Assembly (NCBI GenBank): GCA_033558025.1 | Contig: JAUCEF010000012.1 | Location: forward strand, 2,170,001 to 2,234,000 | Direction: 5' to 3' | DNA: 64,000 bases | Source of the DNA: Phytophthora sp. 'mugwort' | Lineage: Eukaryota; Oomycota; Peronosporomycetes; Peronosporales; Peronosporaceae | In this document: positions 21,847 through 34,166 of the stretch, in pieces | Numbering within the stretch: the stretch's first letter is position 1 | Layout of the letters: each line of letters starts with the position of its first letter | Program-made: the position numbers and the translations under genes | Notes under the pieces: model-generated | What the model saw: the letters and a program-made list of their open reading frames with translations, nothing else | Told to the model about the DNA's origin: nothing | Databases searched by the model: none

Positions 21847-22189
21847 TATTGAGGGTTGCCGGGTTTTGGTACTGTGTACCAGTAACCGGTTAACCCGAAC
21901 CGGTCCAACACGATCCCGCGATGTTTACGGTACGTTGTTTACGCAACCGATGATTAGACGAGTAGGATGATTGGACGAGTGCGGAGTGTTGGTGATTGGA
22001 TGCACCAAATGATTGGATGCAGGGCTGCATATCTATGTGGTAGACTAGGTAGTGTAAGCTCCGATAAATCAATCACTTTCGAATCTTCCTTCTTCAGCTC
22101 AAGTGGTCTTCACTCCGGTCCCCGCACCCAAGTGCAGAACTCCCTCCGCTCAATCCAAGCCTCGCTTCAAGACCTCAACACCTTTATCA
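21847..22189 (+). repeat. LTR1, 5' LTR of A-beta
   Basis: Same sequence type as 12351-12693, ending CACCTTTATCA, followed directly by the primer-binding site GGTTATGAGCCC at 22190. Confidence 0.93.
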
Positions 22190-22193
22190 GGTT

Positions 22194-25100
22194 ATGAGCC
22201 CAAGCACCATGTCCTCTGCCCAAGACGTCTCGACCAAGGTCTCCATCGACAAGTTCAACGGAGACAACTACGCGACGTGGAACCGCTACATGCGTGGCGT
22301 GTTCCTGACCAAGTCGACGTGGCATGTGGTGAATCGGGAAACGTCTCCATCCTTTACGGACTCCCGGGCCAAGGACGAGTATGTCAAGTCGAGCAACATC
22401 GCTTCTGGACTGATGTTGCTTCACATGGACGCCGACTACCATCATGTGGTCGATGACTGCGAGGAAGCATGGATCGCGTGGACGCGCTTGAAGACGCTGT
22501 ACGGTGGATCGCAGAAGGCTGGACGCATCTACCTGAAGCGCCAACTCTTCAGCATGGAGATGTCGGAAGGCGGCAATGTGTTGCATCATTGCAACGAGGT
22601 CCTCAACATCAGCGCCAAGCTCAGCAGCATCGGTGCCAAGATGGAGGACGAGGACGTGGCGATCTGCTTGTTGCGCAGCCTCCCCAAGAGCTACGAGAAC
22701 GTCGTGCTGAACTTGGAGATGAGCAGCGCTGAACTGCGGTCGCAAGACGTTGTGAAGGTGCTCACGAACGAGCACATCAAGCGACAAGGCGAGAAGACGG
22801 CGACGGTGAAGACTGAGAACGCGGCCAAGGCGTTCAACACCGACCGTGAGCCTCGCCAATGCACGTACTGCGGAAAATTGGGGCATGTCATTGACAAGTG
22901 CTGGACCAAGCAGAAGGACGAGAACAGAGGGCCAAGACGCGGCGGCAACGGCCGTGGACGCGGGGCCAACAACAGCCAGTGGAGAAACGACAGCGACGGC
23001 TACGACAACGACTACGATCGAGTGGCGTTCGCGGTTTCCCTGGAATGTGGAGTTTCGACGGACAAGAATGTGTCCGGGATGTGGGCGGTCGACAGCGGTG
23101 CCACGCACCATATTTGCAACGACAAGTCCAAGTTCGCCAATTTGATCGAGCGGAACGAAGGCGAACTTTCGGTGGCCGATGGCAACAAGGCTGCCATCAA
23201 GGGTGTGGGGACCATCGTGGAAAGAGTGGTCCTGCCTAACGGCGACGAGCGCGAGATCGAGATCAAGAACGCGCTTTACGTGCCAAATATGAGCAAGAAT
23301 CTGCTTTCAGTGCCGCAGATAAACAAGCATGGCAAGTTCCAAGTGGTATTTGACGGCACTGAGATGCACGTTTCGCGCAAGGACTCGAATCAAGTGGTGG
23401 CGACGGCGGATCTCGTGGACGGACTCTACTGGCTTCGCACACCTCAGCGATCGGCAAATGCGGCGACAAGTGGAAGGACGGTCGATTTGCACGCGCGTAT
23501 GGGTCACGCTCCAGTCGAGGTTCTTCGCAAGATGGTCGACACCAAGATGATCAAGGACGCGAAAGCACCTTCCAAGTCGAGTGGACCAAGTGTGTGTCGT
23601 GGTTGCCAGCAAGGCAAAATGGTCCAAAAACCATTCCCAAGCAACCGTGACAAGCGTCGCTACGACACATTTGAGCTGCTCCACTTTGACATCTGCGGAC
23701 CCATGGAGGAAAACTCGCTTGGCGGTAGCAAGTACCTGCTCCTGATCGTGGACGAAGCCAGCGGATGCATGAAGGGTTTCTGTCTGCGTGCCAAGTCGGA
23801 GAGTGAAGACTGCATCAAGACATACATCATGAAGGTGCAGACGCAGTTCGGCAAGAAGGTCAAGTTTGTGCGGCACGACGGAGCTCGTGAGTTTGCGACC
23901 AACTCGCTCAACGACTTCTACGAAGACGAAGGCATCGAGCAGCAAACCACGGTTCCGTACGCGCACCAGACGAACGGCACGGCAGAGCGAGCCATCCGAA
24001 CTATCGTCACGATCGGCCGCAGCATGTTGCATCACGCCAAGCTGGACAAGTGTTTCTGGGCTGAGGCGGCGATGACGGCCATCTATGTGAAGAACCGCCT
24101 GCCGTCACCCAAGATCGAGCACAAGACTCCGTTCGAGATCGTCTACAAGTCCAAGCCGAGTGTGAAGCACATGCGTGTTTTCGGCTGTCGGACGTACATC
24201 CTGACTCCGAAGGAGAAGCGACTCAAGTGGGATCCCAAGGCTCGCGCCGGATTGTTTCTGGGTTACGAAGAAGTGTCCAAGGCGTATCGACTTTATGACA
24301 TCGAGGCGGGGCAGGTGGTCATCAGTCGCGATGTCAACTTCGATGAATCAACCTTTGGATTTTCACCGTCGATTTCTGATGAAGATGTCGACGACCTGGA
24401 CTTCGACTCGCTCGACATCGACGATGATGGTCCGCGCCAGACGGAGTACAAACAGGCAGGGAAGCGCAAGAGCCGCCCGAGTGACGAAGATGAAGCTGCC
24501 AGAAGACCGCGCGCTGTGCGTCATCGACCTGGACTGGAAGAAGCAAGTGCACCGAACGACTCCCCTTCGCACCGAACAGACGCAGATGAAGAAGAAAAGT
24601 CTGGAGACCAAGATGAAGAATCGACTCCATCTGTGTTTTGGCGTGCAAGTGCCAACGCGGTCGAAGCAGCCGTGGACTTATCGGAGCCGTCGACATTCCA
24701 AGAAGCGGTCAACGGCCCGGACCAATTGCACTGGCGCAAGGCGATTCGTGCTGAGTTAAAGTCGATGCGACTTCGTGGTGTGTTTCGTGCTGCCAAGTTG
24801 CCCAGCGGGCAAAGCGCCATCGGTACCAAGTGGGTGTTCAAGATTAAGCGCAAAGCCGACGGATCGATCGAGAAGTACAAGGCGCGCCTGGTGGCCAAGG
24901 GTTTCAAGCAAAAGTACGGCATCGACTACACGGAGACGTTCTCGCCCGTGGTCAAGTACGTGACGCTGCGCATGGTCATCGCGATTGCCAAGTATTTCGA
25001 CTGGCCCCTCGACCAACTCGACGTGGTAACGGCATTTCTGTACGGCGTCATGAAGGAGTTGGTGTTCTGCGTGGTTCCTGAAGGCGTCGAGCTGGATGGT

Positions 25101-26234
25101 GATTTCGACTGCCTGGAATTGGTCAAGGCGATTTACGGTCTCAAGCAAGCTTCGCGCGTATGGAACGAGACCTTCGACGAATTCGTGTGTTCTATCGGTT
25201 TTCAAGTTTCAGCCTTCGACCCGTGCCTCTACATCAAGGTTGTCGATGGCCACTGTGTGCTCGTGCTGGTCTACGTGGACGATGTGTTGGTCACCGGAAG
25301 TTCACCCGAGCTGATCTCACGCACGAAGAACGACCTCAAGACACGCTTCGAAATGACTGACAGTGGCAAGTGTGTGTTCGTCCTTGGAATCGAGCTGGTG
25401 GATGGCCCGGACGGCAGCGTGACGATGTGCCAGCGGCGTTATGTGGATGATATCCTGAAGCGTTTCGGTATGGACGAGTGCAAGGCTGTGGTGAGTCCGG
25501 TAGACATGAGCACTCGACTGGTTCCAAGTGACGCAGCGACCAAGGTGAACGCTCCGTTTCGCGAAGCTGTGGGTGCCCTCATGCACTTGATGACTGCTAC
25601 TCGCCCGGATATCGCGTACGCAGTAGGCTATGTATCGCGCTTCATGGAGAACCCCCAAGAGGAACACTGGGTTGCGGTCAAGCGCATTTTTCGCTATCTA
25701 CAAGGCACCAAGACGCATGGAATCTGTTTCAAGCCAGGCAACAAGATCGACTTTCGTGGGTATTCGGATGCGGACTGGGCTGGCGACCTCGCGGACCGCA
25801 AGTCGACTTCCGGCTACACGTTCATGCTGATGGGTGCGCCAGTGAGCTGGGGAAGCAAGAAGCAGTCAAGTGTTTCGCTGTCTACGAGCGAGGCGGAATA
25901 CATCGCGCTCAGTCTGGCGATCCAAGAAGGCAAGTGGATTCATCGCCTGCTATGCGAGATTTTGGCGGCTGCCAACGAGACTGGACCCGAGCTCAAGATC
26001 CGCGAAGACAACCAGTCGTGCATCAAGATGACGAAGAACCCAGTGAACCATGGTCGCGCCAAGCACATCGACATCAAGTACCATCACATCCGTGATGAGG
26101 TCAAGCGCGGCGAAGTCAAGCTCGAGTACTGCGAGACTTCAATCATGCTGGCGGACATCATGACCAAGGCACTGCCAGGACCGCGCCACACGGATCTGAC
26201 GGCGTCCCTCGGAATCCACGCGTGTTCGCATTGA
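22194..26234 (+). CDS. gag-pol: A-beta Gag-Pol polyprotein, intact frame
   Basis: The frame has 1346 codons, one more than A1 because of NAVEAAVD for NAVEAGD in the integrase-RT linker. The zinc knuckle [18 protein letters not shown], the D/D/E integrase triad, YVDD and the RNase H acidic residues are all in place. It belongs to the DVSTKV subfamily (A1 is DASTKV). By-eye private residues against gamma include NSQWRND for NIQWRND, ERNEGE for ERSEGE and SLNDF for SLKDF. ATG 22194 lies in the primer-binding site; ATG 22209 is the better-context alternative. It is potentially functional in trans, but its mismatched LTRs suggest it has not moved in this form. Confidence 0.95.
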   Translation: MSPSTMSSAQDVSTKVSIDKFNGDNYATWNRYMRGVFLTKSTWHVVNRETSPSFTDSRAKDEYVKSSNIASGLMLLHMDADYHHVVDDCEEAWIAWTRLKTLYGGSQKAGRIYLKRQLFSMEMSEGGNVLHHCNEVLNISAKLSSIGAKMEDEDVAICLLRSLPKSYENVVLNLEMSSAELRSQDVVKVLTNEHIKRQGEKTATVKTENAAKAFNTDREPRQCTYCGKLGHVIDKCWTKQKDENRGPRRGGNGRGRGANNSQWRNDSDGYDNDYDRVAFAVSLECGVSTDKNVSGMWAVDSGATHHICNDKSKFANLIERNEGELSVADGNKAAIKGVGTIVERVVLPNGDEREIEIKNALYVPNMSKNLLSVPQINKHGKFQVVFDGTEMHVSRKDSNQVVATADLVDGLYWLRTPQRSANAATSGRTVDLHARMGHAPVEVLRKMVDTKMIKDAKAPSKSSGPSVCRGCQQGKMVQKPFPSNRDKRRYDTFELLHFDICGPMEENSLGGSKYLLLIVDEASGCMKGFCLRAKSESEDCIKTYIMKVQTQFGKKVKFVRHDGAREFATNSLNDFYEDEGIEQQTTVPYAHQTNGTAERAIRTIVTIGRSMLHHAKLDKCFWAEAAMTAIYVKNRLPSPKIEHKTPFEIVYKSKPSVKHMRVFGCRTYILTPKEKRLKWDPKARAGLFLGYEEVSKAYRLYDIEAGQVVISRDVNFDESTFGFSPSISDEDVDDLDFDSLDIDDDGPRQTEYKQAGKRKSRPSDEDEAARRPRAVRHRPGLEEASAPNDSPSHRTDADEEEKSGDQDEESTPSVFWRASANAVEAAVDLSEPSTFQEAVNGPDQLHWRKAIRAELKSMRLRGVFRAAKLPSGQSAIGTKWVFKIKRKADGSIEKYKARLVAKGFKQKYGIDYTETFSPVVKYVTLRMVIAIAKYFDWPLDQLDVVTAFLYGVMKELVFCVVPEGVELDGDFDCLELVKAIYGLKQASRVWNETFDEFVCSIGFQVSAFDPCLYIKVVDGHCVLVLVYVDDVLVTGSSPELISRTKNDLKTRFEMTDSGKCVFVLGIELVDGPDGSVTMCQRRYVDDILKRFGMDECKAVVSPVDMSTRLVPSDAATKVNAPFREAVGALMHLMTATRPDIAYAVGYVSRFMENPQEEHWVAVKRIFRYLQGTKTHGICFKPGNKIDFRGYSDADWAGDLADRKSTSGYTFMLMGAPVSWGSKKQSSVSLSTSEAEYIALSLAIQEGKWIHRLLCEILAAANETGPELKIREDNQSCIKMTKNPVNHGRAKHIDIKYHHIRDEVKRGEVKLEYCETSIMLADIMTKALPGPRHTDLTASLGIHACSH

Positions 26235-26241
26235 GGGGGCG

Positions 26242-26580
26242 TATTGAGGGTTGCCGGGTTTTGGTACTGTGTACCAGTAACCGGTTAACCCGAACCGGTC
26301 CAACACGATCCCGCGATGTTTACGGTAAGTTGTTTACGCCACTGATGATTAGACGAGTAGGATGATTGGACGAACACCGGTGAGTGATGGTTGATTAGAT
26401 GCACTAGGTGATAGGACGCAGGGTCGCGTGTCTATAACAGTAGGGTGTAAGCTCCAACAATTCAATCACTTTCGAATCTTCATTCTACCCCTCAAGTGCC
26501 TTCGCTCCGGTCCCGCCGTCTGCGACGTCCCTCCCTCCGCTTCGTACAAGCTTCGTGTCCAAGATCCATACCTTTCATCA
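26242..26580 (+). repeat. LTR2, 3' LTR of A-beta and left boundary of B1 copy 2
   Basis: This 339-bp LTR2 carries the ACACCGGTGAGTG variant. It lies between the A-beta polypurine tract and the B1 protease at AGTGG. It is both the right outer LTR of core beta and the first part of M2 unit 2. Confidence 0.93.
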
Positions 26581-29500
26581 AGTGGCACATGGCTGGTCGA
26601 CTCGGGTGCGACGCAGCACATGGCGCACTCCAAGAAGTTCATGAGAAACTACAAGGCCTTCACTCCGGTCGACGTGCGTCTCGCAGACGACGGTGTGGTT
26701 CAAGCGATCGGCAGCGGCGACATTGTGATGGAGATGAAGACGCCTCGTGGTATCAAGAAGGGTGTGCTCACGAACGTGTGGCACATTCCCAAGCTAACGC
26801 GCAACCTCTTCTCGATCGGGCGTTTCACCAAGGACGTCGGGTCAGTGACCTTCGACAGCGACGGATGCTTCATCGCGCTGAAGGGGATGAAGTGCACGAT
26901 AGGTGCGCGTGACGGCAAGCTGTTCAAGCTGTGCATGACGCCCGTGCGCCTGGACGAAGCGAATTCGGCGAGTCCGAACGGGAGCCAAGGGGACACCAAG
27001 TCGTACCTCTGGCACCTTCGACTAGGCCACATCGGTCACGCTGGGCTCGACGCCATCGTCAAGAAGAAGCTCAGCGTCGGCATTGATCTCGGATCCGCGA
27101 GCAAGTGGGAGACGTGCGACGGATGCGCGCTCGGCAAGCAGACGCGATTGAGTTTCGAATCGACATCGCCCAAGCGTGCCAATGAACTACTGGAGGTAGT
27201 GCACAGTGACGTATGCGGGCCCATGCGCACGCCGACGTTTGGCGGCAAGCGCTACTTCGTCACCTTTATCGACGACAAGTCCCGCTACTGCGTGGTGTAC
27301 CTGGTGAAGAACAAGTGGGAGGTGGCCGACAAGTTCGCGCACTTTGTGGCGTTTGCGGAAACACAGACCGGCAAGCGCGTCAAGGAGCTTCGCAGTGACA
27401 ACGGTGGTGAGTACAAATCCGACAAAATGGCCAAGTTTTGCAGCAAGCGCGGCATCGTGCAGAAGTTCACGCCGCCATACACGCCGCAGCTCAACGGAAT
27501 CGCGGAGCGCATGAACCGGACGCTAGTTGAATGCGCGCGGTGCATGCTGGAGCACGCGAGTCTGTCCAAGGCATACTGGGGCGAAGCAGTCATGACGGCT
27601 ATGTTCCTGCGCAACCGCTGTCCGACACATGCGCTTGACAACGATAAGTCTCCGTACGAGCTGTGGACTGCCAAGAAACCATTGCTGGCCAACCTCAAAG
27701 TCTTCGGTTGCCACGCCTACGTGCATGTGGCGAAAGAGAAGCGAACCAAGCTGGATGCGCGATCGGTGCGATGCAGGTTCCTGGGGTACTCGGACCACGA
27801 GAAAGCGTATCGGTTCGAGGAGATCGAGAGTGGTCGCGTGCTGGTGAGCCGCGATGCACAGTTCATGGAAGACGTCTTCGACGGTGGAAGACGCGACTAC
27901 AAACCCAAGGAGGCGCTGGTGGACCTTCAAGATGCGGAAGAAGGCACCACGGACAAAGATGAACAGTCGGCATCGGACGACGAAGATGAAGAGACTGCGC
28001 GGGATGATGAATTCTTGCCCGGCAGCAAGAGACACCCGCGGACACAGTCGCTGGAGGAAGCGGTGGAGACCCCGAGTGCCAAGCGATACGCGTCAGAGAA
28101 TCGACGCCAAGGCCTGGATGAGATGTCTGCCATGGCTCGAGACAACGACAAGAGCTTCGAGGCGGCGTACGTCGTGGATTCAGTGGGAGAAATGCCGACC
28201 ACGTTCAAGTCGGCGATGGAATCCAGCGACGCACGCAAATGGAAGGAGGCCTGCGACTCGGAGTACGACTCGCTGCGCAAGAACGACACATGGGACGTGG
28301 TACCGCTGCCCAAGGGACGCAAGGCCATCGGCTGTCGATGGGTCTTTCGCGTGAAGGAGAACCAAGCCGGCGAGATCGAACGATACAAGGCGCGCCTGGT
28401 GGCTAAGGGTTTTTCGCAGAAGCACGGCATCGACTACGACGAGACCTTCGCGCCCGTGGCCAAGTTCACGTCCATCCGAATCGTGCTAGCGATGGCTGCC
28501 AAGTACGGGCTCAAGCTGCACCAGATGGACGTTAAGACAGCCTTTCTTAACGGCGTCCTGGATGAAGACATCTACATGCAGCAGCCGGACGGATACATAA
28601 GCGAAGGACGCCCGGATCATGTGTGCAAGCTCAAGCGCGCGCTCTACGGTCTCAAGCAGTCGCCGCGCATGTGGAACCACACCATCGACGATTTCATGCT
28701 CAAGCTGGACTTCGACAAGTGCGAGACCGACCACTGCGTCTACGTCAAGCGCAACGGCGACAGCATGGTGCTCGTGGTGCTGTACGTGGACGACCTGGTG
28801 ATTGCGAGCAGTGATGACGACATGCTCAAGGCAACCAAGAGCGCACTAAGCAAGCGGTTCGAGATGACGGACCTAGGCGAGCTGAGCTACTTTCTCGGAA
28901 TGGAGATCAAGCCAGACATTAAGGCTGGTGAGGTGACGATGCGGCAGACCAAGTTCGCGCGGAGCATCCTGAGCAAGTTCAGCATGGAGAACAGCAAGCC
29001 CGTGAAAACGCCGCAGGACCCCGGACTCAAGCTGACCAAGGCTATGTGCGACGGCGGGTGCAAGCATGATGATACCATGGCAGGCGTGCCTTACCGGAAC
29101 GCCGTGGGCTGCCTCATGTACTTGATGGTGGGCACCCGACCGGATCTGGCTCGGCAGTGGGCACACTGAGTCAGTTCGCTGCAGACCCATGCCCCACGCA
29201 CTGGCAAGCACTCAAGCGCGTCCTCCGCTACATCCAAGGCACGGCGACGTACGGCATCGAGTTTCGCACCAAGGACCAAGACGGCGTCTGCGGCTACTCG
29301 GATGCGGACTGGGCGGGTGATGTGGAGTCGCGCCGCAGCAGAGCGGATACGCGTTCATAATGAGCGGTGGATGCGTGAGCTGGCGCAGCAAGAAGCAGAG
29401 GACGGTGGCACTATCGTCGACGGAAGCCGAGTACATGGCGCTATCGGAGGCAACACAGGAGGCCGTGTGGGTCAAGGCGTTTCTGTGCGAGATAGGCGAA

Positions 29501-29818
29501 ACCACAGAGGGCAAGGCGATCAAGATCTACGAAGACAACCAAGGATCCATCGCGCTTGCCAAGAATCCCGAGTTTCACAAGCGTACCAAGCATATCGACA
29601 TTCGCTACCACTTCGTGCGCGAGAAGGTCGAGGACGGAGAAGTGGTGCTCGAGTACTGTCCGACGCAAGACATGCTGGCGGACCTGATGACCAAGCCCAT
29701 TCCAGCGGCGCAGTTCGACTGTCTCCGGAGCAAGCTCGGCATCGAAGCACCGAAGGCTATCGAGTCGAGTGGGAGTGTTGTCAAGGAGACGCCTCGAGCA
29801 GCTGCTGTATACCGGTAG
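26581..29818 (+). pseudogene. B1 copy 2: copia protease-integrase-RT-RNase H, two frameshifts
   Basis: Same layout and same AGTGG start as copy 1. A private one-base loss at about 29151 (GGCTCGGCAG for GGCTGCGGCAG) ends the first frame at 29169 just before RNase H. The frameshift shared by all B1 copies follows at about 29339-29345, and the final RNase H frame runs 29360-29818. Protease DSGA, the integrase triad and YVDD remain. Another private change is KPDIK for KQDIK near 28913. Confidence 0.93.
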
Positions 29819-30088
29819 GATACCGGTATGACCTTCACTCAGTGGCACCTCAATCACTCCGGCAATTACGGGACGATGATTACGATGCACGTGGGTACAA
29901 GATTGTGGGTACAAGATGGGCATCGACGTGGCGCTCTGCGATTGGCTGAAGTAGCTCAGTATCCAGTAGAGAATCCAGTAGAGTGTACCCAGTAGGTAGA
30001 ACTGTAGGCTTAGAGGTAGCAAGGAGTTTGCGAACTAAGGACCTAAATCAATCACTTTGCATTTTGCCATCAAGTGACCAAGCCTTTT
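29819..30088 (+). repeat. B1 copy 2 3' LTR-like tail
   Basis: Matches the copy 1 tail with single-base differences (GGCAATTACG for GGCGATTACG at about 29862) and ends at CCAAGCCTTTT before the GIY-YIG-like ORF. Confidence 0.7.
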
Positions 30089-30312
30089 AGATCAATCTCG
30101 AACTGTTCTGCGCCTAACTCGTGGAAGTGCTGATAGATGGCTAAGTTGCGGTATTTGCCTTTGAGCTGGCCTTTAGCACCCGACTGCCAGCGCTTCTTTA
30201 GTGGATCTGTAGTAGAGCCGACATAGACGATCGACACGTCGTTGTTCAAGACCTGGTAAACTCGCCCTTTCATTGTATATACTAATAATTCCTTGTCTGA
30301 ATTTAGGGACAA
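30089..30312 (-). pseudogene. GIY-YIG-like ORF, second copy
   Basis: Identical by eye to the ORF at 17974-18197 and broken at the same B1 junction, so it was copied together with the insertion and is not an independent gain. Confidence 0.5.
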
Positions 30313-31307
30313 ATATGTTGAGTCTGATATAGATAATGAACACCTCTAGTTGAAAGCCAATTAATTTAAAACAGACAAAAATGTTGAGTCCGATATAGAT
30401 CACAATTAGTACATTAACTTTTCTAAAACATATACTCCGTCTTCAAGGCCGATTGGTGCTACTGCCTGTGGCTGTATGAGCAAGGAATATTCGCGCCAGA
30501 CTCAGAGATCGCTCGCTTCCTCTCCGCTCAGTTCCGATGGCATAGACCAGGTGGATCAACTGTCGATCGACAGACCCGCCATTAGTAAGATTTTCATCTG
30601 GCTTGTGACCATCCAGTGCACGACGGTAGAGGGGGTACCATCCGCGTGGCTCGCTCCCAACTTTGTATATTTTTTGTGCCGCGTCGCCCGCGCTCCTATC
30701 GTCCAGGTTTGTCTTTGTTTGGGAATTCGATGACACGAGTGATGTCATCACGGTATCGCTACCGAGCCGGTGTCTCGTTATCATTTTATGCAGCCGTCTG
30801 CATTCGGATGACGCGGGTGACGCCGCTATGACATGGCTATGACACGAGTAATGTCATCACGATATCGGCACTTAGAAGCATTCTACTCCTATTCAGAATG
30901 AGTAAATCAATCTATGACACCACTCTCTCTTATAAATATATATATATAAAAGAGAGAGATGGGGGTACAGTATTCCCCAAGAGATAGAAAAATAAGAAGG
31001 GTTTGCGGAGCCGAAAGTGGAGACATGGCGTCATCGTGATATTGAGTAGCATGAGGAAGGGGTAGAGTCCTCGTGAGTAGCAATATCCGCGTGTCATGCC
31101 GCGTGTCAATGCTCTGTCACGTCTGTCATCCGGTGTCATTGCTAGCCTATAATCCTGTATTATAAATAAGAGGCCCTTTCACAACTGATAAGTTCGCACG
31201 TCTTTTAGATTCGTACCTATCGGCGTCAGATTATGAAATTCCCTGCCTAAGTACGAAGTCAGGCTCTGACTTTCAGCCGATCGTGTGAATTTCTCACACT
31301 TTGCGAG
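30313..31307. other. Second copy of the non-copia segment (repeats, palindrome, TATAAATA)
   Basis: Corresponds to 18198-19186. Differences: four extra G at about 30631-30635 (TAGAGGGGGTACC against TAGAGTACC), a palindrome longer by TA at 30923-30958, and ATTAG for ATGAG near 30405. TATAAATA is at 31161-31168. No gene is supported. Confidence 0.6.
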
Positions 31308-31569
31308 ATGCCGCTCCCCGACGTCGAGCTCTACCTGAACGTCAACCTGCTCCCGGCGGTGCAGTGTCCAGGCAACCACCCGAGCAGCCCCAAGCGCATC
31401 AAGGCCACGTTCCAGCCAGCATATTGCCACCTGCACGGCAACAACCAGGATCCGCACGGATGGGCTTACATCACTCACGACGAGGTCGCCTCCTGACGGG
31501 CGCCTGCCGCCAGGAGTGGAGTCACGACTGCCTGGACGAGTTGATGGCGCGCGATCTGCAGGTCCAGAT
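31308..31569 (+). pseudogene. Unrecognised ORF start, second copy
   Basis: Same 62-codon start and apparent frameshift as 19187-19448, cut by LTR1 at 31570 at the same base. Confidence 0.4.
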
Positions 31570-31911
31570 TGATAAAGGTGTTGAGGTCTTGACGCGAGGC
31601 TTGGGTTGAGCGGAGGGAGTTCTGCACTTGGTGCGAAGACCGGAGTGAAGACCACTTGAGCTGAAGAAGGAAGATTCGAAAGTGATTGATTTATCGGAGC
31701 TTACACTACCTAGTCTACCACATAGATATGCAGCCCTGCATCCAATCATTTGGTGCATCCAATCACCAACACTCCGCACTCGTCCAATCATCCTACTCGT
31801 CTAATCATCGGTTGCGTAAACAACGTACCGTAAACATCGCGGGATCGTGTTGGACCGGTTCGGGTTAACCGGTTACTGGTACACAGTACCAAAACCCGGC
31901 AACCCTTAATA
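31570..31911 (-). repeat. LTR1, 3' LTR of the A fragment in M2 unit 2
   Basis: Same 342-bp form and TATTAAGGG start as 19449-19790. Confidence 0.92.
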
Positions 31912-31918
31912 CGCCCCC

Positions 31919-32696
31919 TCAATGCGAACACGCGTGGATTCCGAGGGACGCCGTCAGATCCATGTGGCGCGGTCCTGGCAGTGCCTTGGTCATGATGTCC
32001 GCCAGCATGATTGAAGTCTCGCAGTACTCGAGCTTGACTTCGCCGCGCTTGACCTCATCACGGATGTGATGGTACTTGATGTCGATGTGCTTGGCGCGAC
32101 CATGGTTCACTGGGTTCTTCGTCATCTTGATGCACGACTGGTTGTCTTCGCGGATCTTGAGCTCGGGTCCAGTCTCGTTGGCAGCCGCCAAAATCTCGCA
32201 TAGCAGGCGATGAATCCACTTGCCTTCTTGGATCGCCAGACTGAGCGCGATGTATTCCGCCTCGCTCGTAGACAACGAAACACTTGACTGCTTCTTGCTT
32301 CCCCAGCTCACTGGCGCACCCATCAGCATGAACGTGTAGCCGGAAGTCGACTTGCGGTCCGCGAGGTCGCCAGCCCAGTCCGCATCCGAATACCCACGAA
32401 AGTCGATCTTGTTGCCTGGCTTGAAACAGATTCCATGCGTCTTGGTGCCTTGTAGATAGCGAAAAATGCGCTTGACCGCAACCCAGTGTTCCTCTTGGGG
32501 GTTCTCCATGAAGCGCGATACATAGCCTACTGCGTACGCGATATCCGGGCGAGTAGCAGTCATCAAGTGCATGAGGGCACCCACAGCTTCGCGAAACGGA
32601 GCGTTCACCTTGGTCGCTGCGTCACTTGGAACCAGTCGAGTGCTCATGTCTACCGGACTCACCACAGCCTTGCACTCGTCCATACCGAAACGCTTC
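31919..32696 (-). pseudogene. Family A RT end plus RNase H fragment (M2 unit 2)
   Basis: Copy of 19798-20575 with a few silent differences (for example GACAACGAAAC near 32270). It starts with GAAGC at the LTR. Confidence 0.92.
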
Positions 32697-33035
32697 TGAT
32701 GAAAGGTATGGATCTTGGACACGAAGCTTGTACGAAAGCGGAGGGAGGGACGTCGCAGACGGCGGGACCGGAGCGAAGGCACTTGAGGGGTAGAATAAGA
32801 TTCGAAAGTGATTGAATTGTTGGAGCTTACACCCTACTGTTATAGACACGCGACCCTGCGTCCTATCACCTAGTGCATCTAATCAACCATCACTCACCGG
32901 TGTTCGTCCAATCATCCTACTCGTCTAATCATCAGTGGCGTAAACAACTTACCGTAAACATCGCGGGATCGTGTTGGACCGGTTCGGGTTAACCGGTTAC
33001 TGGTACACAGTACCAAAACCCGGCAACCCTCAATA
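32697..33035 (-). repeat. LTR2 between two tandem A fragments
   Basis: This 339-bp LTR carries the ATCTTATTC variant. With the fragment at 33036-33820 it forms a second, tandem 1,124-bp unit. Confidence 0.93.
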
Positions 33036-33042
33036 CGCCCCC

Positions 33043-33820
33043 TCAATGCGAACACGCGTGGATTCCGAGGGACGCCGTCAGATCCATGTGGCGCGGTCCT
33101 GGCAGTGCCTTGGTCATGATGTCCGCCAGCATGATTGAAGTCTCGCAGTACTCGAGCTTGACTTCGCCGCGCTTGACCTCATCACGGATGTGATGGTACT
33201 TGATGTCGATGTGCTTGGCGCGACCATGGTTCACTGGGTTCTTCGTCATCTTGATGCACGACTGGTTGTCTTCGCGGATCTTGAGCTCGGGTCCAGTCTC
33301 GTTGGCAGCCGCCAAAATCTCGCATAGCAGGCGATGAATCCACTTGCCTTCTTGGATCGCCAGACTGAGCGCGATGTATTCCGCCTCGCTCGTAGACAGC
33401 GAAACACTTGACTGCTTCTTGCTTCCCCAGCTCACTGGCGCACCCATCAGCATGAACGTGTAGCCGGAAGTCGACTTGCGGTCCGCGAGGTCGCCAGCCC
33501 AGTCCGCATCCGAATACCCACGAAAGTCGATCTTGTTGCCTGGCTTGAAACAGATTCCATGCGTCTTGGTGCCTTGTAGATAGCGAAAAATGCGCTTGAC
33601 CGCAACCCAGTGTTCCTCTTGGGGGTTCTCCATGAAGCGCGATACATAGCCTACTGCGTACGCGATATCCGGGCGAGTAGCAGTCATCAAGTGCATGAGG
33701 GCACCCACAGCTTCGCGAAACGGAGCGTTCACCTTGGTCGCTGCGTCACTTGGAACCAGTCGAGTGCTCATGTCTACCGGACTCACCACAGCCTTGCACT
33801 CGTCCATACCGAAACGCTTC
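33043..33820 (-). pseudogene. Family A RT end plus RNase H fragment (tandem copy)
   Basis: Same fragment again, 1,124 bp from the previous one. It reads open to the standard stop and begins with GAAGC against the LTR at 33821. Confidence 0.92.
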
Positions 33821-34159
33821 TGATGAAAGGTATGGATCTTGGACACGAAGCTTGTACGAAAGCGGAGGGAGGGACGTCGCAGACGGCGGGACCGGAGCGA
33901 AGGCACTTGAGGGGTAGAATAAGATTCGAAAGTGATTGAATTGTTGGAGCTTACACCCTACTGTTATAGACACGCGACCCTGCGTCCTATCACCTAGTGC
34001 ATCTAATCAACCATCACTCACCGGTGTTCGTCCAATCATCCTACTCGTCTAATCATCAGTGGCGTAAACAACTTACCGTAAACATCGCGGGATCGTGTTG
34101 GACCGGTTCGGGTTAACCGGTTACTGGTACACAGTACCAAAACCCGGCAACCCTCAATA
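33821..34159 (-). repeat. LTR2, 3' LTR of A-gamma
   Basis: This 339-bp LTR carries the ATCTTATTC variant. It is the left outer LTR of core gamma, facing minus as does the left outer LTR of beta. Confidence 0.93.
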
Positions 34160-34166
34160 CGCCCCC

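Larger units (their letters stand above)
21847..26580 (+). mobile_element. A-beta: full-length family A element with unmatched LTRs
   Basis: The element is 4,734 bp. Its 5' LTR (21847-22189, 343 bp) is LTR1 type; its 3' LTR (26242-26580, 339 bp) is LTR2 type. The flanks CCTTC and AGTGG are not a duplication, and the right flank is B1. The coding frame is intact, but retrotransposition normally makes the two LTRs identical, so at least one end has been exchanged since insertion. Confidence 0.92.
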